A stretch of 64,000 nt of DNA from Pelagisphaera sp964404745 (GTDB lineage: Bacteria; Verrucomicrobiota; Verrucomicrobiia; Opitutales; Opitutaceae). Shown here one piece after another: positions 54,129 to 63,735 of this stretch; within the stretch, counting starts at the first letter, position 1; each line of letters begins with the position of its first letter. A program made the translations under genes and the position numbers. Location of the stretch: contig CAYOLG010000017.1 of the NCBI GenBank assembly GCA_964404745.1, forward strand, positions 29,541 through 93,540, read 5' to 3'. The notes beneath the pieces were generated by a model, which made no database searches, had not been told where the DNA came from, and saw only the letters and a program-made list of their open reading frames with translations.

Positions 54129-54546
54129 GCTTCGGAGCCGATAAGCCGGATTCTGTGATCCGCCGAGGCGGACCCGCGTTCATTTATCTGACTCGCGAAG
54201 CGCGAACCCCTTTCGAAAAAGGCGCGACATACCCGGGGCATTAGCGAGCGGGCCGCTCTGCCCCCTATTTTGTCTTGCGTCGGATTGGGCTTGCCATGCC
54301 CGATCGATTACTCGAATCGGCGGTGGGCTCTTACCCCACCATTTCACCCTCACCCTGCAAAGCCTCGAAAAACGAGGCGAAGCATGGGCGGTATATTTTC
54401 TGTGGCGCTATCCGTCGACCCGCCTTGAAGCGAGCCTCCCTCGCTTTCGCGAGGAATCCTGCCCTGTGACGTCCGGACTTTCCTCTCCGCTATCAAAACG
54501 GACTTGCATCAATAAAGAACGGCGGAGCGAACGCGTGGCTCCGAAG
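54129..54546 (-). ncRNA. rnpB: RNase P RNA (bacterial class A)
   Basis: On the minus strand GAGGAAAGTCCGGAC begins at 54485 and is followed by the conserved CACAGGGCAGG, ACAGAAAATATACCGCC, GGTGAGGGTGAAA, GTGGGGTAAGAGCCCACC and, at the 3' end, AGAATCCGGCTTATCGGC. The two ends pair (GCTTCGGAGCC at 54547-54537 with GGCTCCGAAGC at 54139-54129) to form helix P1. The length is about 418 bases. It starts right at the stop codon of the zinc-ribbon gene and may be processed from the same transcript. Confidence 0.96.
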
Positions 54547-55254
54547 CTAGGCGTCCCAGTAAACGATGCGCCCGCAATTATCGCAAGTCGTTATTTCGTT
54601 TCCTTTGCGAGTCTCCACCTCGACCGTTGCCGATACCCGCATATGGCAGCCCTGGCATTTCGCATCCCGCAAGGGGACAACTATGGGGTATTTCAAACCG
54701 CGGGCCACGCGGCGGTATTTCGCCAGGGCGGGTTTGGCTACCTGGGTCTCCGCTTCGCCCACAGCTTCGCGGGCCGCGTCGATCTCGCTCTTCAGATTCG
54801 CCTCTTTCTCGTCCAGTCGCTTGAGAGCCCGAGACTCCATTTCGATTTGCTCGCGAATCTCCGCCTCATCCTTAGCCTGAGCTTCCCGGGCCTCATCGAG
54901 CTTGTATAAGAGCTCCAGCTCTGACTCTTCCAAGCTGGAAACCTTGGCTTCCGCTAACTCGATTTCGTGGCTTAGAGCCGAATACTCTTCGTTCTTCTTA
55001 ACCAGGAGCTGCTGACTCTTGTATTTGAGAGCCTGGTTTTCCACCTCGCCCATTTCCGTTTCTAGGGCCTTGCCGCGCAACTCCATCTCCTTGATCCGCT
55101 GCTTGCCCGCTTCGATGTCGGCTTCAAAGGAGGCCATCTTCTTCTGGATCGATTCCCGCTCTCGAGGCAAAGCATCCAACGAACGCTCGATGCGGTCTGA
55201 ATTCATTTCCCGATCTTGAAGGATCAACAAACTGGTGGTTCTACTGTCGCCCAT
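54547..55254 (-). CDS. Coiled-coil zinc-ribbon protein (DUF164/zf-RING_7)
   Basis: 235 residues from the ATG at 55254; a TTG at 55296 is an alternative. Residues 10-170 form a long antiparallel coiled coil. The end has CQGCHMRVSATVEVETRKG and TTCDNCGRIVYW, a four-Cys zinc ribbon. Members are thought to bind nucleic acid or chaperone proteins, but the role is not settled. The stop codon overlaps the first base of RNase P RNA. Confidence 0.88.
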   Translation of the reverse strand: MGDSRTTSLLILQDREMNSDRIERSLDALPRERESIQKKMASFEADIEAGKQRIKEMELRGKALETEMGEVENQALKYKSQQLLVKKNEEYSALSHEIELAEAKVSSLEESELELLYKLDEAREAQAKDEAEIREQIEMESRALKRLDEKEANLKSEIDAAREAVGEAETQVAKPALAKYRRVARGLKYPIVVPLRDAKCQGCHMRVSATVEVETRKGNEITTCDNCGRIVYWDA

Positions 55255-55315
55255 ATGTGCCAACTCGATTGGAGGCGGTAATTTGAACCCCGTCAAGGAG
55301 CATCAGCCCATTCGC

Positions 55316-55729
55316 CTAAATGTAATACATCGCTTTGGGTTCGCGGACAGCCAGATCGGCCAGGCTCACGGATTCCGCTCCCCTTTCGAACTGAAGCCAA
55401 AGCTCCTGCCAGGCCGCTTCCACCGCTTCGCCAGACTCGCCCCCTGCTCTCGGACTATCACCCGACCAATCCCCTTCGACCACGGAAACGATATCCAAGA
55501 GCGAGATCGCTTTTGGCTCCCTAGAAAGCAGGTAACCTCCCTGCTTGCCACGACGGCTCTCGACCAATCCACTCTGTCGCAGATCGCTCAATATCTGGGC
55601 CAGGTACTTGGCTGGAATCTCCTCAGCTTCGGCAACCTGGTCGATGCTGGATACCTGACCACGCTCGTATCGCTTAGCCAGCTGAGTCATGGCCCGACAG
55701 GCGTAGTCTAGCTTCACCGTGAGCTTCAT
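55316..55729 (-). CDS. Rrf2-family transcription regulator
   Basis: 137 residues from the ATG at 55729; an upstream in-frame extension reads as non-coding. MKLTVKLDYACRAMTQLAKR and the recognition helix region AKYLAQILSDLRQSGLVESR, then RGKQGGYLLSR, are Rrf2 winged-helix signatures. The three clustered Cys that hold an Fe-S cluster in IscR are absent, so it senses something else or nothing. The target is unknown. Confidence 0.9.
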   Translation of the reverse strand: MKLTVKLDYACRAMTQLAKRYERGQVSSIDQVAEAEEIPAKYLAQILSDLRQSGLVESRRGKQGGYLLSREPKAISLLDIVSVVEGDWSGDSPRAGGESGEAVEAAWQELWLQFERGAESVSLADLAVREPKAMYYI

Positions 55730-56003
55730 ATGGGAAACGAAGCTGGCGATCGAATATTCCACGGGCGAGCAAAAAAGCTCCCTCAAACCGCCACTTCTTC
55801 GATCTAAATGGACCCGATTTTCCCATGGAGGAAAAAGGCCTTGCCCACTGCAACGCAAACGTTTCAATGCCCGGCTTTGATTCACGCTGCTATTCGGCAA
55901 ACCAAGCTCAAACCGCTTGGCGAGAAGCTTAGAAAATGGGTGTAGAAAAAGGTTGTGATCGCCTCCGCGATTTGCGACTGTTTCAATTGACTAATTCGAT
56001 TAT

Positions 56004-58517
56004 ATGGATCCTCAGAGCGACGCCGAAAATATTCCCGCAAATCACGATGGAGCAAAGGACTACGATGCTTCGAAAATCCAGAAACTGGAGGGCTTAGAGG
56101 GTGTTCGAAAACGTCCCGATATGTACATCGGGGATACCAACGAACGCGGCCTGCATCACTGCGTTTTCGAAGTTGTGGACAATTCCATCGACGAGGCCCT
56201 GGCCGGCTACTGCAAAGAGATCCGCGTTTCCATTCATTTGGACGGATCCTGTTCGGTAGAGGACGATGGACGCGGCATCCCGGTCGACATCCACCCGAAA
56301 TACAACATGCCGGCTCTGGAGCTAGTGCTCACTAACCTGCATGCCGGAGGCAAATTCGGCAAGGGAGCCTACCAGGTGTCTGGAGGTCTACACGGAGTCG
56401 GGGCCAAGTGTGTGAACGCCGTTTCCGAATGGTTCGAAGCCGAGGTACGCAAGGACGGCAAAATCCACCAGATGCGATTCAGCCAAGGAAAGACCATTAG
56501 CAAGCTGGCTGTAGTCGGCCAAACCAAGAAGTCCGGCACCAAGATCAGCTTCAAGCCTGACCCGGAAATCTTCACCGAAACGCGCACCTTCCAGTATGAC
56601 ATCCTCGCTAAGCGCTTACGGGAATTGGCATTCCTCAATCCAGGAGTCAGCATCACTCTGGACGACGAACGGTCCAACAAGAGCGAGCACTTTCAATTCA
56701 ACGAAGGGATATCCGAGTACATTCGCTTCCTTAATCGCTCCAAAACCGTCCTCCACGAGGACCCGATTTCTTTCGGCGATGTCGTTTCCAACCCGGACGA
56801 TCCCGACGCTCCTGAAACGGCGGTAGACGTATCCCTGCAATACAACGATTCCTATAATGAACAGCTTTTCGCCTACGCCAACTCGATCTATAATATCGAG
56901 GGGGGCACCCACTTGTCCGGCTTTCGTACAGCCCTCACCCGAGTGGTCAATCAGTTCGCTCGGGCTAACAATCTGATTAAAGAAAAGGATCCTTCTATTA
57001 CCGGTGACGATGCTCGCGAGGGACTCGTGGCCGTCGTCTCCGTAAAAGTCCCCGAACCGCGTTTCGAAGGGCAGACCAAGACCAAGCTATCCAATTCGGA
57101 AGTTGATGGCATCGTCCAGAAGATCGTTGGCGAACACTTGAAGTACGCCTTCGAAACCGATCCGAAACTGGCCAAACGGCTTATCGACAAATGTCTCAAC
57201 GCCGCTAGAGCTCGCGAGGCGGCCCGGAGAGCTCGCGAAACCGTTCGCAAATCGGCTCTATCTGGAGGCGGCCTGCCAGGCAAACTGGCTGACTGCTCGT
57301 CGCGAAAGCCTGAGGAAAGCGAGCTTTATATCGTCGAGGGAGACTCAGCCGGAGGATCCGCCAAACAAGGGCGCGATCGCCACACGCAGGCTATTCTCCC
57401 CTTGCGCGGCAAGCTAATCAATTCCGAGAAGGCTCGCATAGACAAGGTCCTCTCGAACAACGAAATTCGCACCATGATCACCGCCATCGGCTGTGGCATT
57501 GGCGATGTCGATTTCAACATCGAAAAGGCCCGCTACCACAAGATAATCATTATGACCGATGCGGACGTGGACGGCTCTCACATCCGGACTCTGCTGCTCA
57601 CCTTTCTCTATAGGCAGATGACCGAGCTCATAGAAAATGGATACGTCTATATTGCCCAACCGCCTCTCTACAAAATCAAGCGCAAGCGACGGGAGCAATA
57701 CGTCGACAATGACGAAGAGCTCAATCGCATGCTACTAGAGCTTGGCTCCGAGGATGTTTCCATGATCCGTCTCGACGATGGCCATTCCTTCAATTCCGAG
57801 CAACTCGACCACATTGTGGAAATCTTCGCCCAGCTCGAACGTATCGGAGGTTCCGTTACACGACATGGAGCCTCGATCGGCGAATTCCTAGAGAAGTATT
57901 CAAAAGAAGATCACAGCTTACCCAGATATCTGGCTCGCATTCGCGAAGGCAATGAGGAAACCTTTCGGTTCCTTCGGTCCGAGAGCGATCGGGCCCATTT
58001 CGTGGAAGAAATAGGCCTTGGAGCCGAGGACTTCGATAGCGAGTCCGCGACCGTAACCATCCAGGATACGGAGGCGGGAATATCCAAGCGCATCTCGCTG
58101 TTCGAGATTTTCGAATCCAACGAAATGTCCAAGCTGCTGCGGGAGATCGAGAACATCGGTCTCGATTTGTCGCATTTTCTGCCCTCCGATGAACCCATTT
58201 ACTCGATACGGGAAAACGAAGGACAGAAGAGCGAAACTTCCATCGATATACATTCCAACATGGAGATTCTTCGCCAGATTCGCCTGCTCGGTCGCAAAGG
58301 GCTCAACATTCAACGATACAAAGGTCTCGGCGAAATGAACCCGAAACAGCTTTTCGAAACCACTATGGACCCGGCCAAGCGGCGACTGCTCAAGGTCAAT
58401 ATCAATGATGCTGCGAAAGCCGACGAAATGTTTACTATTCTAATGGGAGAAGAAGTGGCTCCTCGGAGAGAATTTATCGAAGACAACGCTTTGAATGTCT
58501 CCTACCTCGACGTCTAA
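56004..58517 (+). CDS. gyrB: DNA gyrase subunit B
   Basis: 837 residues. The GHKL ATPase site is seen in EVVDNSIDEALAGYC and DDGRGIPVDIHPKY, then KFGKGAYQVSGGLHGVGAKC. The TOPRIM domain has EGDSAGGSAKQGRDRHTQ near 445 and DADVDGSHIRTLLL near 519. QRYKGLGEMNPKQLFETTMD near the end is the gyrase tail motif. The length fits the long form with the extra TOPRIM insertion. It supplies ATP-driven strand passage together with the gyrA product 101 bases downstream. Confidence 0.97.
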   Translation: MDPQSDAENIPANHDGAKDYDASKIQKLEGLEGVRKRPDMYIGDTNERGLHHCVFEVVDNSIDEALAGYCKEIRVSIHLDGSCSVEDDGRGIPVDIHPKYNMPALELVLTNLHAGGKFGKGAYQVSGGLHGVGAKCVNAVSEWFEAEVRKDGKIHQMRFSQGKTISKLAVVGQTKKSGTKISFKPDPEIFTETRTFQYDILAKRLRELAFLNPGVSITLDDERSNKSEHFQFNEGISEYIRFLNRSKTVLHEDPISFGDVVSNPDDPDAPETAVDVSLQYNDSYNEQLFAYANSIYNIEGGTHLSGFRTALTRVVNQFARANNLIKEKDPSITGDDAREGLVAVVSVKVPEPRFEGQTKTKLSNSEVDGIVQKIVGEHLKYAFETDPKLAKRLIDKCLNAARAREAARRARETVRKSALSGGGLPGKLADCSSRKPEESELYIVEGDSAGGSAKQGRDRHTQAILPLRGKLINSEKARIDKVLSNNEIRTMITAIGCGIGDVDFNIEKARYHKIIIMTDADVDGSHIRTLLLTFLYRQMTELIENGYVYIAQPPLYKIKRKRREQYVDNDEELNRMLLELGSEDVSMIRLDDGHSFNSEQLDHIVEIFAQLERIGGSVTRHGASIGEFLEKYSKEDHSLPRYLARIREGNEETFRFLRSESDRAHFVEEIGLGAEDFDSESATVTIQDTEAGISKRISLFEIFESNEMSKLLREIENIGLDLSHFLPSDEPIYSIRENEGQKSETSIDIHSNMEILRQIRLLGRKGLNIQRYKGLGEMNPKQLFETTMDPAKRRLLKVNINDAAKADEMFTILMGEEVAPRREFIEDNALNVSYLDV

Positions 58518-58618
58518 TGTCGAGCCCGGCTAATACATCTGGACGAATCCTATATCATATTCAAAAAGGCCCTCGCCCAACAAGTTCAACCTTCCCACAA
58601 AAAATTTTCAGCAAGTAA

Positions 58619-61060
58619 ATGGATCAATCCGCAGAACGCATTTCCTCCGCTAGCATCACTGAGATAATGTCGACGGCCTACATCGATTATTCGATGTCGG
58701 TAATCGTCAGCCGAGCCTTACCCGATGCTCGCGACGGATTGAAACCCGTTCAGAGGCGTATCCTCTACGCTATGCTGCGCGAAGGTCTCCTTCACAATCG
58801 GTCTTTCGACAAATGCGCCGGCGTTGTCGGCGAGGTGCTCAAAAATTACCATCCGCACGGCGACAGCTCCGTCTACGATACCCTCGTTCGCATGGCCCAG
58901 CGGTGGGTCATGCGGTATCCGCTGATCGACCCGCAAGGCAACTTTGGCTCCGTTGACGGCGATGCCCCTGCCGCCTATCGATACACTGAGTGTCGCCTAA
59001 CCAATTTAGCCGAAGATCTCCTTCGCTATATCGACGAAGATACTGTCGATTTCATCGCCAACTACAAGGAAAGCACGACCGAACCGGATGTCCTGCCGGC
59101 TGGGCTGCCCAACTTGCTGATGAACGGGTCGACCGGGATCGCAGTGGGAATGGCCACCAACATTCCGCCCCACAATCTCGATGAGCTGATCGAAGGCATC
59201 TGCGCTCAAATCGATAATCCCAATATAGAAATCGACGAGCTCGCTACCCATATCAAGGGACCCGATTTTCCAACCGGGGGACAAATTGTTGGCACTAAGG
59301 GAATCGACGAATACATGCGGACGGGGCGTGGCATCGTTCGTATGCGCGGCATCGTCCAATCGGAGGAAATGGACAACGATCGCGTACGGCTAATCGTATC
59401 CGAAATTCCCTACAATGTCAACCGGGCAACGCTCGTCACCAAAATCGCGGAGCTCGTTTCTTCCAAAGAAATCGAGGGCATCAGCGACTTGCGGGACGAG
59501 TCCGATGAAAATACCCGCATCGTCATCGAGTTGAAGCGGGGCGAGTTCCCGGAGGTGATCATGTCCAAGCTGTTCAAGAAAACCGCCTTGGAAAGCAGCT
59601 TCGGGGTCAACCTCCTAGCCCTAGACAATCGTCGGCCCAAGCAGATGAACATCAAGGAGCTGATCAATTGCTACATTGATCACCGTCGCGAAGTAGTCTA
59701 TCGGCGCACCGCATTCAGGCTCAAGAAAGCGGAAGACCGAGCCCATATCTTGGAAGGCTATAAGATCGCCTTGGACAATCTCGATGACTTTATAAAAATC
59801 ATCCGTTCCTCGGCCAATCGGGACGAAGCCAAGGAGAGACTGCAAGGGAAGTACCCGCTTTCGGATCGGCAAGTCGCCGCCATTCTCGACCTCCGCCTCT
59901 ACCAGCTAACCGGGATGGAGCGAGAAAAGATCGAGGAAGAATACGCGGAGCTAATCAAAATAATCGAAGAATTGCGGAGCATTCTGGAGAGCGAACAGAA
60001 GCTGCTTGGATTGATCAAAACCGAGCTGCAAGAGTTGAAAGAGAAGTACTCTTCGCCCCGCAAAAGCGAAATCGTACCCTACGCTGGCGACATTTCCAAA
60101 GCCGATATGACCCCAAAGGAGGGCTGCTTCATCACGGTCTCACATAAAGGATTTATCAAGCGCACCAGCGATAGCGAATACCGGACCCAAAAGCGGGGCG
60201 GCAAAGGCGTGCAAGGAGGCAACACCTACGAGGAAGATTTTATCGAGCATATTTTCACGGCCAACACTCACGACTATATTTTCTTCGTGATGAACACTGG
60301 CCGCGTATACGTCGAAAAAGTATACGAGATTCCGGAAGGATCGCGCACTTCCAAGGGCCGTTCGATCGCCCGCGTTCTGCAATTGCAGGAAGACGAGAGG
60401 ATCGCAGCCATGATCTGCTTGAAGGAAATCGTGGACACGCTCCACCTAGTCATGTGCACCAAGAACGGCATCGTGAAGAAAACGAACCTCTTCGACTATC
60501 GCAATTTCCGCAAAGGGGGCATTATCGGGATCAATATCGATGGGGGCGATGACTTGATTTCCGCCAAGCTGACCGGAGGCGAGGATGACTTGGTCATTGT
60601 GTCCCTGAAAGGAAAAGCCATTCGATTTTCTGAGACCGACCTCCGCGATCAAGGGCGGGCCACTCGCGGCGTTCGAGGAATCAGGCTAGCAGGGGGCGAC
60701 GAGGCCAAGGCCATGGAGGTCGTCAACCCAGATGGAACGCTGCTTATTTGCGGCTTAAATGGACAGGGCAAGCGCACCAAATTCGATGAATATCCCGTCC
60801 AGAAGCGGGGAGGCAGCGGCGTTATCGCGGCCAAGACCACTGGCGTATCCGGAGCGTTAACCGTTTTTGAGGACGATGAAATGATGATGTTGACTCAACA
60901 TGGGCAAGCCGTTCGCACACGCGTTTCAGACATAAGTGTCATTGGGCGAGCCACCAAGGGAGTCCGTTGCATCAACCTCAACACAGGAGACCAATTGCTC
61001 GGGGTGGCCCGAATCGTGGAGGTCGATGAAGAAAGCGACGATCCAGAAGACGAGAGCTAA
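58619..61060 (+). CDS. gyrA: DNA gyrase subunit A
   Basis: 813 residues. The catalytic Tyr lies in AAYRYTECRL near residue 122. The quinolone region HPHGDSSVYDTLVRMAQ has Ser and Asp at the positions equal to E. coli 83 and 87, which is the sensitive form. TQKRGGKGVQGG near 524 is the GyrA box, which separates gyrase from topoisomerase IV. It forms the A2B2 enzyme that adds negative supercoils. It is very probably co-transcribed with gyrB. Confidence 0.97.
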   Translation: MDQSAERISSASITEIMSTAYIDYSMSVIVSRALPDARDGLKPVQRRILYAMLREGLLHNRSFDKCAGVVGEVLKNYHPHGDSSVYDTLVRMAQRWVMRYPLIDPQGNFGSVDGDAPAAYRYTECRLTNLAEDLLRYIDEDTVDFIANYKESTTEPDVLPAGLPNLLMNGSTGIAVGMATNIPPHNLDELIEGICAQIDNPNIEIDELATHIKGPDFPTGGQIVGTKGIDEYMRTGRGIVRMRGIVQSEEMDNDRVRLIVSEIPYNVNRATLVTKIAELVSSKEIEGISDLRDESDENTRIVIELKRGEFPEVIMSKLFKKTALESSFGVNLLALDNRRPKQMNIKELINCYIDHRREVVYRRTAFRLKKAEDRAHILEGYKIALDNLDDFIKIIRSSANRDEAKERLQGKYPLSDRQVAAILDLRLYQLTGMEREKIEEEYAELIKIIEELRSILESEQKLLGLIKTELQELKEKYSSPRKSEIVPYAGDISKADMTPKEGCFITVSHKGFIKRTSDSEYRTQKRGGKGVQGGNTYEEDFIEHIFTANTHDYIFFVMNTGRVYVEKVYEIPEGSRTSKGRSIARVLQLQEDERIAAMICLKEIVDTLHLVMCTKNGIVKKTNLFDYRNFRKGGIIGINIDGGDDLISAKLTGGEDDLVIVSLKGKAIRFSETDLRDQGRATRGVRGIRLAGGDEAKAMEVVNPDGTLLICGLNGQGKRTKFDEYPVQKRGGSGVIAAKTTGVSGALTVFEDDEMMMLTQHGQAVRTRVSDISVIGRATKGVRCINLNTGDQLLGVARIVEVDEESDDPEDES

Positions 61061-61501
61061 GCCAGCTTTATCGCGCCTTCAGATCGAGATTTTTGTTTTC
61101 TAGCCCAAGCACCAACAGATGCAGCGGCCAGGAACGCCCTGGATAATCCCCTGTATCGACGTCAGCCAACCGCTCGGTCCAAGCTGTTAAAAAGGCAATA
61201 TATGAGCAAAAAGTGGCTTATTTCCCCCAATTTTCCGACAGATTTGCGGGAAAAACCAGTTTTCTTCTTGCTCAAATCGAATCCATTCAAACTATTCCGA
61301 GTTTCAATCGCACGTTCCGAAATCTCGTCTCCCGCATACATTTCAGCTAGAACGCGATACTAAACAGTTTAAACAGTCAAAAACCTTTCTCTGTCGGCGG
61401 CATTGGCAGCGGGCAGGCCTCCGTTTGAAGACGATTCACTCCATCCGAGCCATTCGCTTTTCAAGCGACGCAATCAAACGTCACTAACTCAAAGTACTAC
61501 A
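61061..61501 (+). other. Gene-free stretch between gyrA and the first porin
   Basis: About 440 AT-richer bases. A 53-codon open frame at 61202-61363 has no recognisable pattern. No terminator for gyrA and no clear promoter could be chosen by eye. Confidence 0.5.
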
Positions 61502-62443
61502 ATGAACAAACTACACAAAATAACGCTTGCTGGCCTTATCTTGGCCGCTCCGGCACTGCAAGCGCAGATTGAAATTAACGAAAATCTTCGGGTAACTGGA
61601 TTCCTCGATATGTCGGCCACCGACGTGGACAACGGGCCTGCTGGCTCGACCTCGTCGTCATTTAATCTCGACCAGGCCGAGATCGACTTCCTGATCGACT
61701 TCGACCAAGTCGACGCCCAGATCGATCTGAACTACCTCGGCGACAATTCCGACGAAGAGTTCGATCTCGAACAGGCTTTTATCACCTACGACGTGGGCGA
61801 TGGTCTGACCCTCGACGCCGGAAAGTACCGCAGCTACCTGGGATTCGAATCTTGGGAGCCAACCGGTCTCTACCAGTACTCGACCGCCTACGATCTCATC
61901 GATCTGCGCCCTGGACACCACAATGGCGTTCGCGTTAACTACGGCGACGATTTCGTCAATTTCGGCCTTTCATTCGTCGACTCCCTCTACGGTCCCGATG
62001 GATCCGTAGACAACAGCTCGTATGGCGCCGAAGCCAAAGTAGCCATCTTTCCCGCTGAAGGTCTCACCTTATTCGTGGGCTACGGCAAGGACGGCATGGA
62101 GATGGGCACCGATCGCGACGTCATCAACTTCTGGGCTTCCTACGAGGTTGGCAACATGACCTACGCCATCGAATGGAGCGACTACGACTTCGGCATCAAT
62201 ATGGAAGGTAGCCAGTGGCTGCTGATGGCCAACATGGGCGTTACCGACAACTTCGGAATCACCGCTCGTGTCAGCGAAGACGAGCAGGATTGGCGCGGCG
62301 GCGAAACAGCCACCAAGTTCACCATTAGCCCGGGCTGGAGCATTAACGACAACCTCGGCATCCTCTTCGAAGCTAGCCAAACCGACTACGGCACAGAAGG
62401 CGATGTCACGTCATTCGCTGTAGAGAGCATTTTCACGTTCTAA
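61502..62443 (+). CDS. Outer-membrane beta-barrel (porin-like) protein, copy 1
   Basis: 313 residues from the ATG at 61502. Signal peptide MNKLHKITLAGLILAAPALQ with the cut near AQ. The mature part alternates strands and acidic turns (FNLDQAEIDFLIDFDQVDAQ, DLNYLGDNSDEEFDLEQAF) and ends in Phe (ESIFTF), the barrel-assembly signal. It resembles the small OmpL/TorF-like porins of marine bacteria. Many Asp/Glu suggest a cation-preferring or metal-rich environment. It is followed by a strong terminator and by a close paralogue. Confidence 0.82.
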   Translation: MNKLHKITLAGLILAAPALQAQIEINENLRVTGFLDMSATDVDNGPAGSTSSSFNLDQAEIDFLIDFDQVDAQIDLNYLGDNSDEEFDLEQAFITYDVGDGLTLDAGKYRSYLGFESWEPTGLYQYSTAYDLIDLRPGHHNGVRVNYGDDFVNFGLSFVDSLYGPDGSVDNSSYGAEAKVAIFPAEGLTLFVGYGKDGMEMGTDRDVINFWASYEVGNMTYAIEWSDYDFGINMEGSQWLLMANMGVTDNFGITARVSEDEQDWRGGETATKFTISPGWSINDNLGILFEASQTDYGTEGDVTSFAVESIFTF

Positions 62444-62473
62444 GCAGCTGACAAAGACCAATCTTTTTTTAGA

Positions 62474-62506
62474 AGCCCCCTCGCCGAAGCGAGGGGGCTT
62501 TTTTTT
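62474..62506 (+). terminator. Strong rho-independent terminator after porin 1
   Basis: AGCCCCCTCGC pairs with GCGAGGGGGCT across a 4-base loop, followed by eight or more T. It is 30 bases after the porin stop codon. Confidence 0.92.
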
Positions 62507-62724
62507 GTTGCTTGGATAACTCAGCGGCGTGGCGGAGGTGTATCCTGCAAGTGCGTATACGGCGAGCCGACTTGTGTTCAGTTTTGAGCGTCGGTGTTGA
62601 AATGAAGGCGTTTTCGGTGTTCCCAGGCCATTTTTACCCGGCTGGCATCCAAGTTGCTGACTATGGGATGAATATGGGGAAACGCTTAAAGATCCACGAA
62701 GCTCATAAATTCAAACCTAACGTA

Positions 62725-63666
62725 TTGAATAAACAGCTTAAACTAACGCTCGCAGGAATTCTGCTAGCTTCGCCGTTTTCGTATGGTCAAATTGAGATCA
62801 ACGAAAATCTAAGTCTATCTGGATTCCTGGACATGTCGGCTACCGACACGGACGACGAAACCACGGGAACTGACTCCTCTTCCTTCAATCTGGATCAGGT
62901 GGAACTCAACTTCCTTCTGGATTTCGACACAGTCACCGGACAAATCGATGTGAACTACTTGGGAGACAACGCGGATGAGGAATTTGACCTCGAACAAGCG
63001 TTTCTCACCTACGACTTCGGCGATGGCCTCACTTTGGACGCGGGCAAGTACCTGAGCTATCTTGGCTGGGAAACCTTCGAGCCAACCGGTCTATATCAGT
63101 ACTCGTTAGCCTATGATCTAGTGGGAACAATCCCTGGCCACCAAAACGGTGTACGAATCAACTACGGTGACGATTTCGTCAACTTCGGCGTGTCGCTGGT
63201 CGACTCGCTCTATGGTCCTGATGGATCAATCGGCGACAGCGCGTATGGAGCGGAAGCCAAAGTCGTCATCTTCCCGGTTGAAGGGCTGACCCTGTTTCTC
63301 GGGTACGGTAAAGAGGCCATGGAATTCGGCTCTGATATGGACATACTCAACTTCTGGGCTTCCTACGAAACGGGAAACATGACCTACGCGATCGAGTGGA
63401 ACGACTACGATTTCGGTATCGGGAACGAAGGTAGCCAGTGGCTAGTCATGGCCAACATGGGTATCACCGATAACTTCGGAATCACCGCTCGTGTCAGCGA
63501 GGATGAACAAGACTTTGCTGGAGGTGAGACCGCCACCAAGTTCACCATTAGCCCAGGCTGGAGCGTAACAGACAATCTCGGGGCCCTCTTCGAAGTCAGC
63601 CAAACGGATTATGGCACTGAAGGCGTCGTTACTTCCTTCGCTTTCGAGACCATCTTCACTTTCTAA
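62725..63666 (+). CDS. Outer-membrane beta-barrel (porin-like) protein, copy 2
   Basis: 313 residues if the TTG at 62725 is the start. That choice gives a signal peptide (NKQLKLTLAGILLASPFSYG) that aligns with copy 1 residue for residue and the same total length. An upstream ATG at 62602 would add a non-signal-like segment. The two proteins are about 80% identical by eye (for example NFWASYE-GNMTYAIEW and GITARVSEDEQD) and both end in FTF. It probably arose by tandem duplication and may be used under different conditions, since each copy has its own terminator. Confidence 0.78.
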   Translation: MNKQLKLTLAGILLASPFSYGQIEINENLSLSGFLDMSATDTDDETTGTDSSSFNLDQVELNFLLDFDTVTGQIDVNYLGDNADEEFDLEQAFLTYDFGDGLTLDAGKYLSYLGWETFEPTGLYQYSLAYDLVGTIPGHQNGVRINYGDDFVNFGVSLVDSLYGPDGSIGDSAYGAEAKVVIFPVEGLTLFLGYGKEAMEFGSDMDILNFWASYETGNMTYAIEWNDYDFGIGNEGSQWLVMANMGITDNFGITARVSEDEQDFAGGETATKFTISPGWSVTDNLGALFEVSQTDYGTEGVVTSFAFETIFTF

Positions 63667-63704
63667 ACCATTCTAGTTAGTTAGAGAGCAGTAGTCGAAT
63701 TAGC

Positions 63705-63735
63705 AGGCCCCCTTCGCAGGAAGGGGGCCTCTTCG
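63705..63735 (+). terminator. Terminator hairpin after porin 2
   Basis: AGGCCCCCTTC pairs with GAAGGGGGCCT-like sequence (63705-63730), then CTTCGT. The T run is weak, but the position 39 bases after the stop and the likeness to the first porin terminator support it. Confidence 0.65.

Noticed and set aside
61202..61363. 53-codon open frame between gyrA and porin 1
   Set aside because: No family pattern, no ribosome-binding site and no neighbour support.
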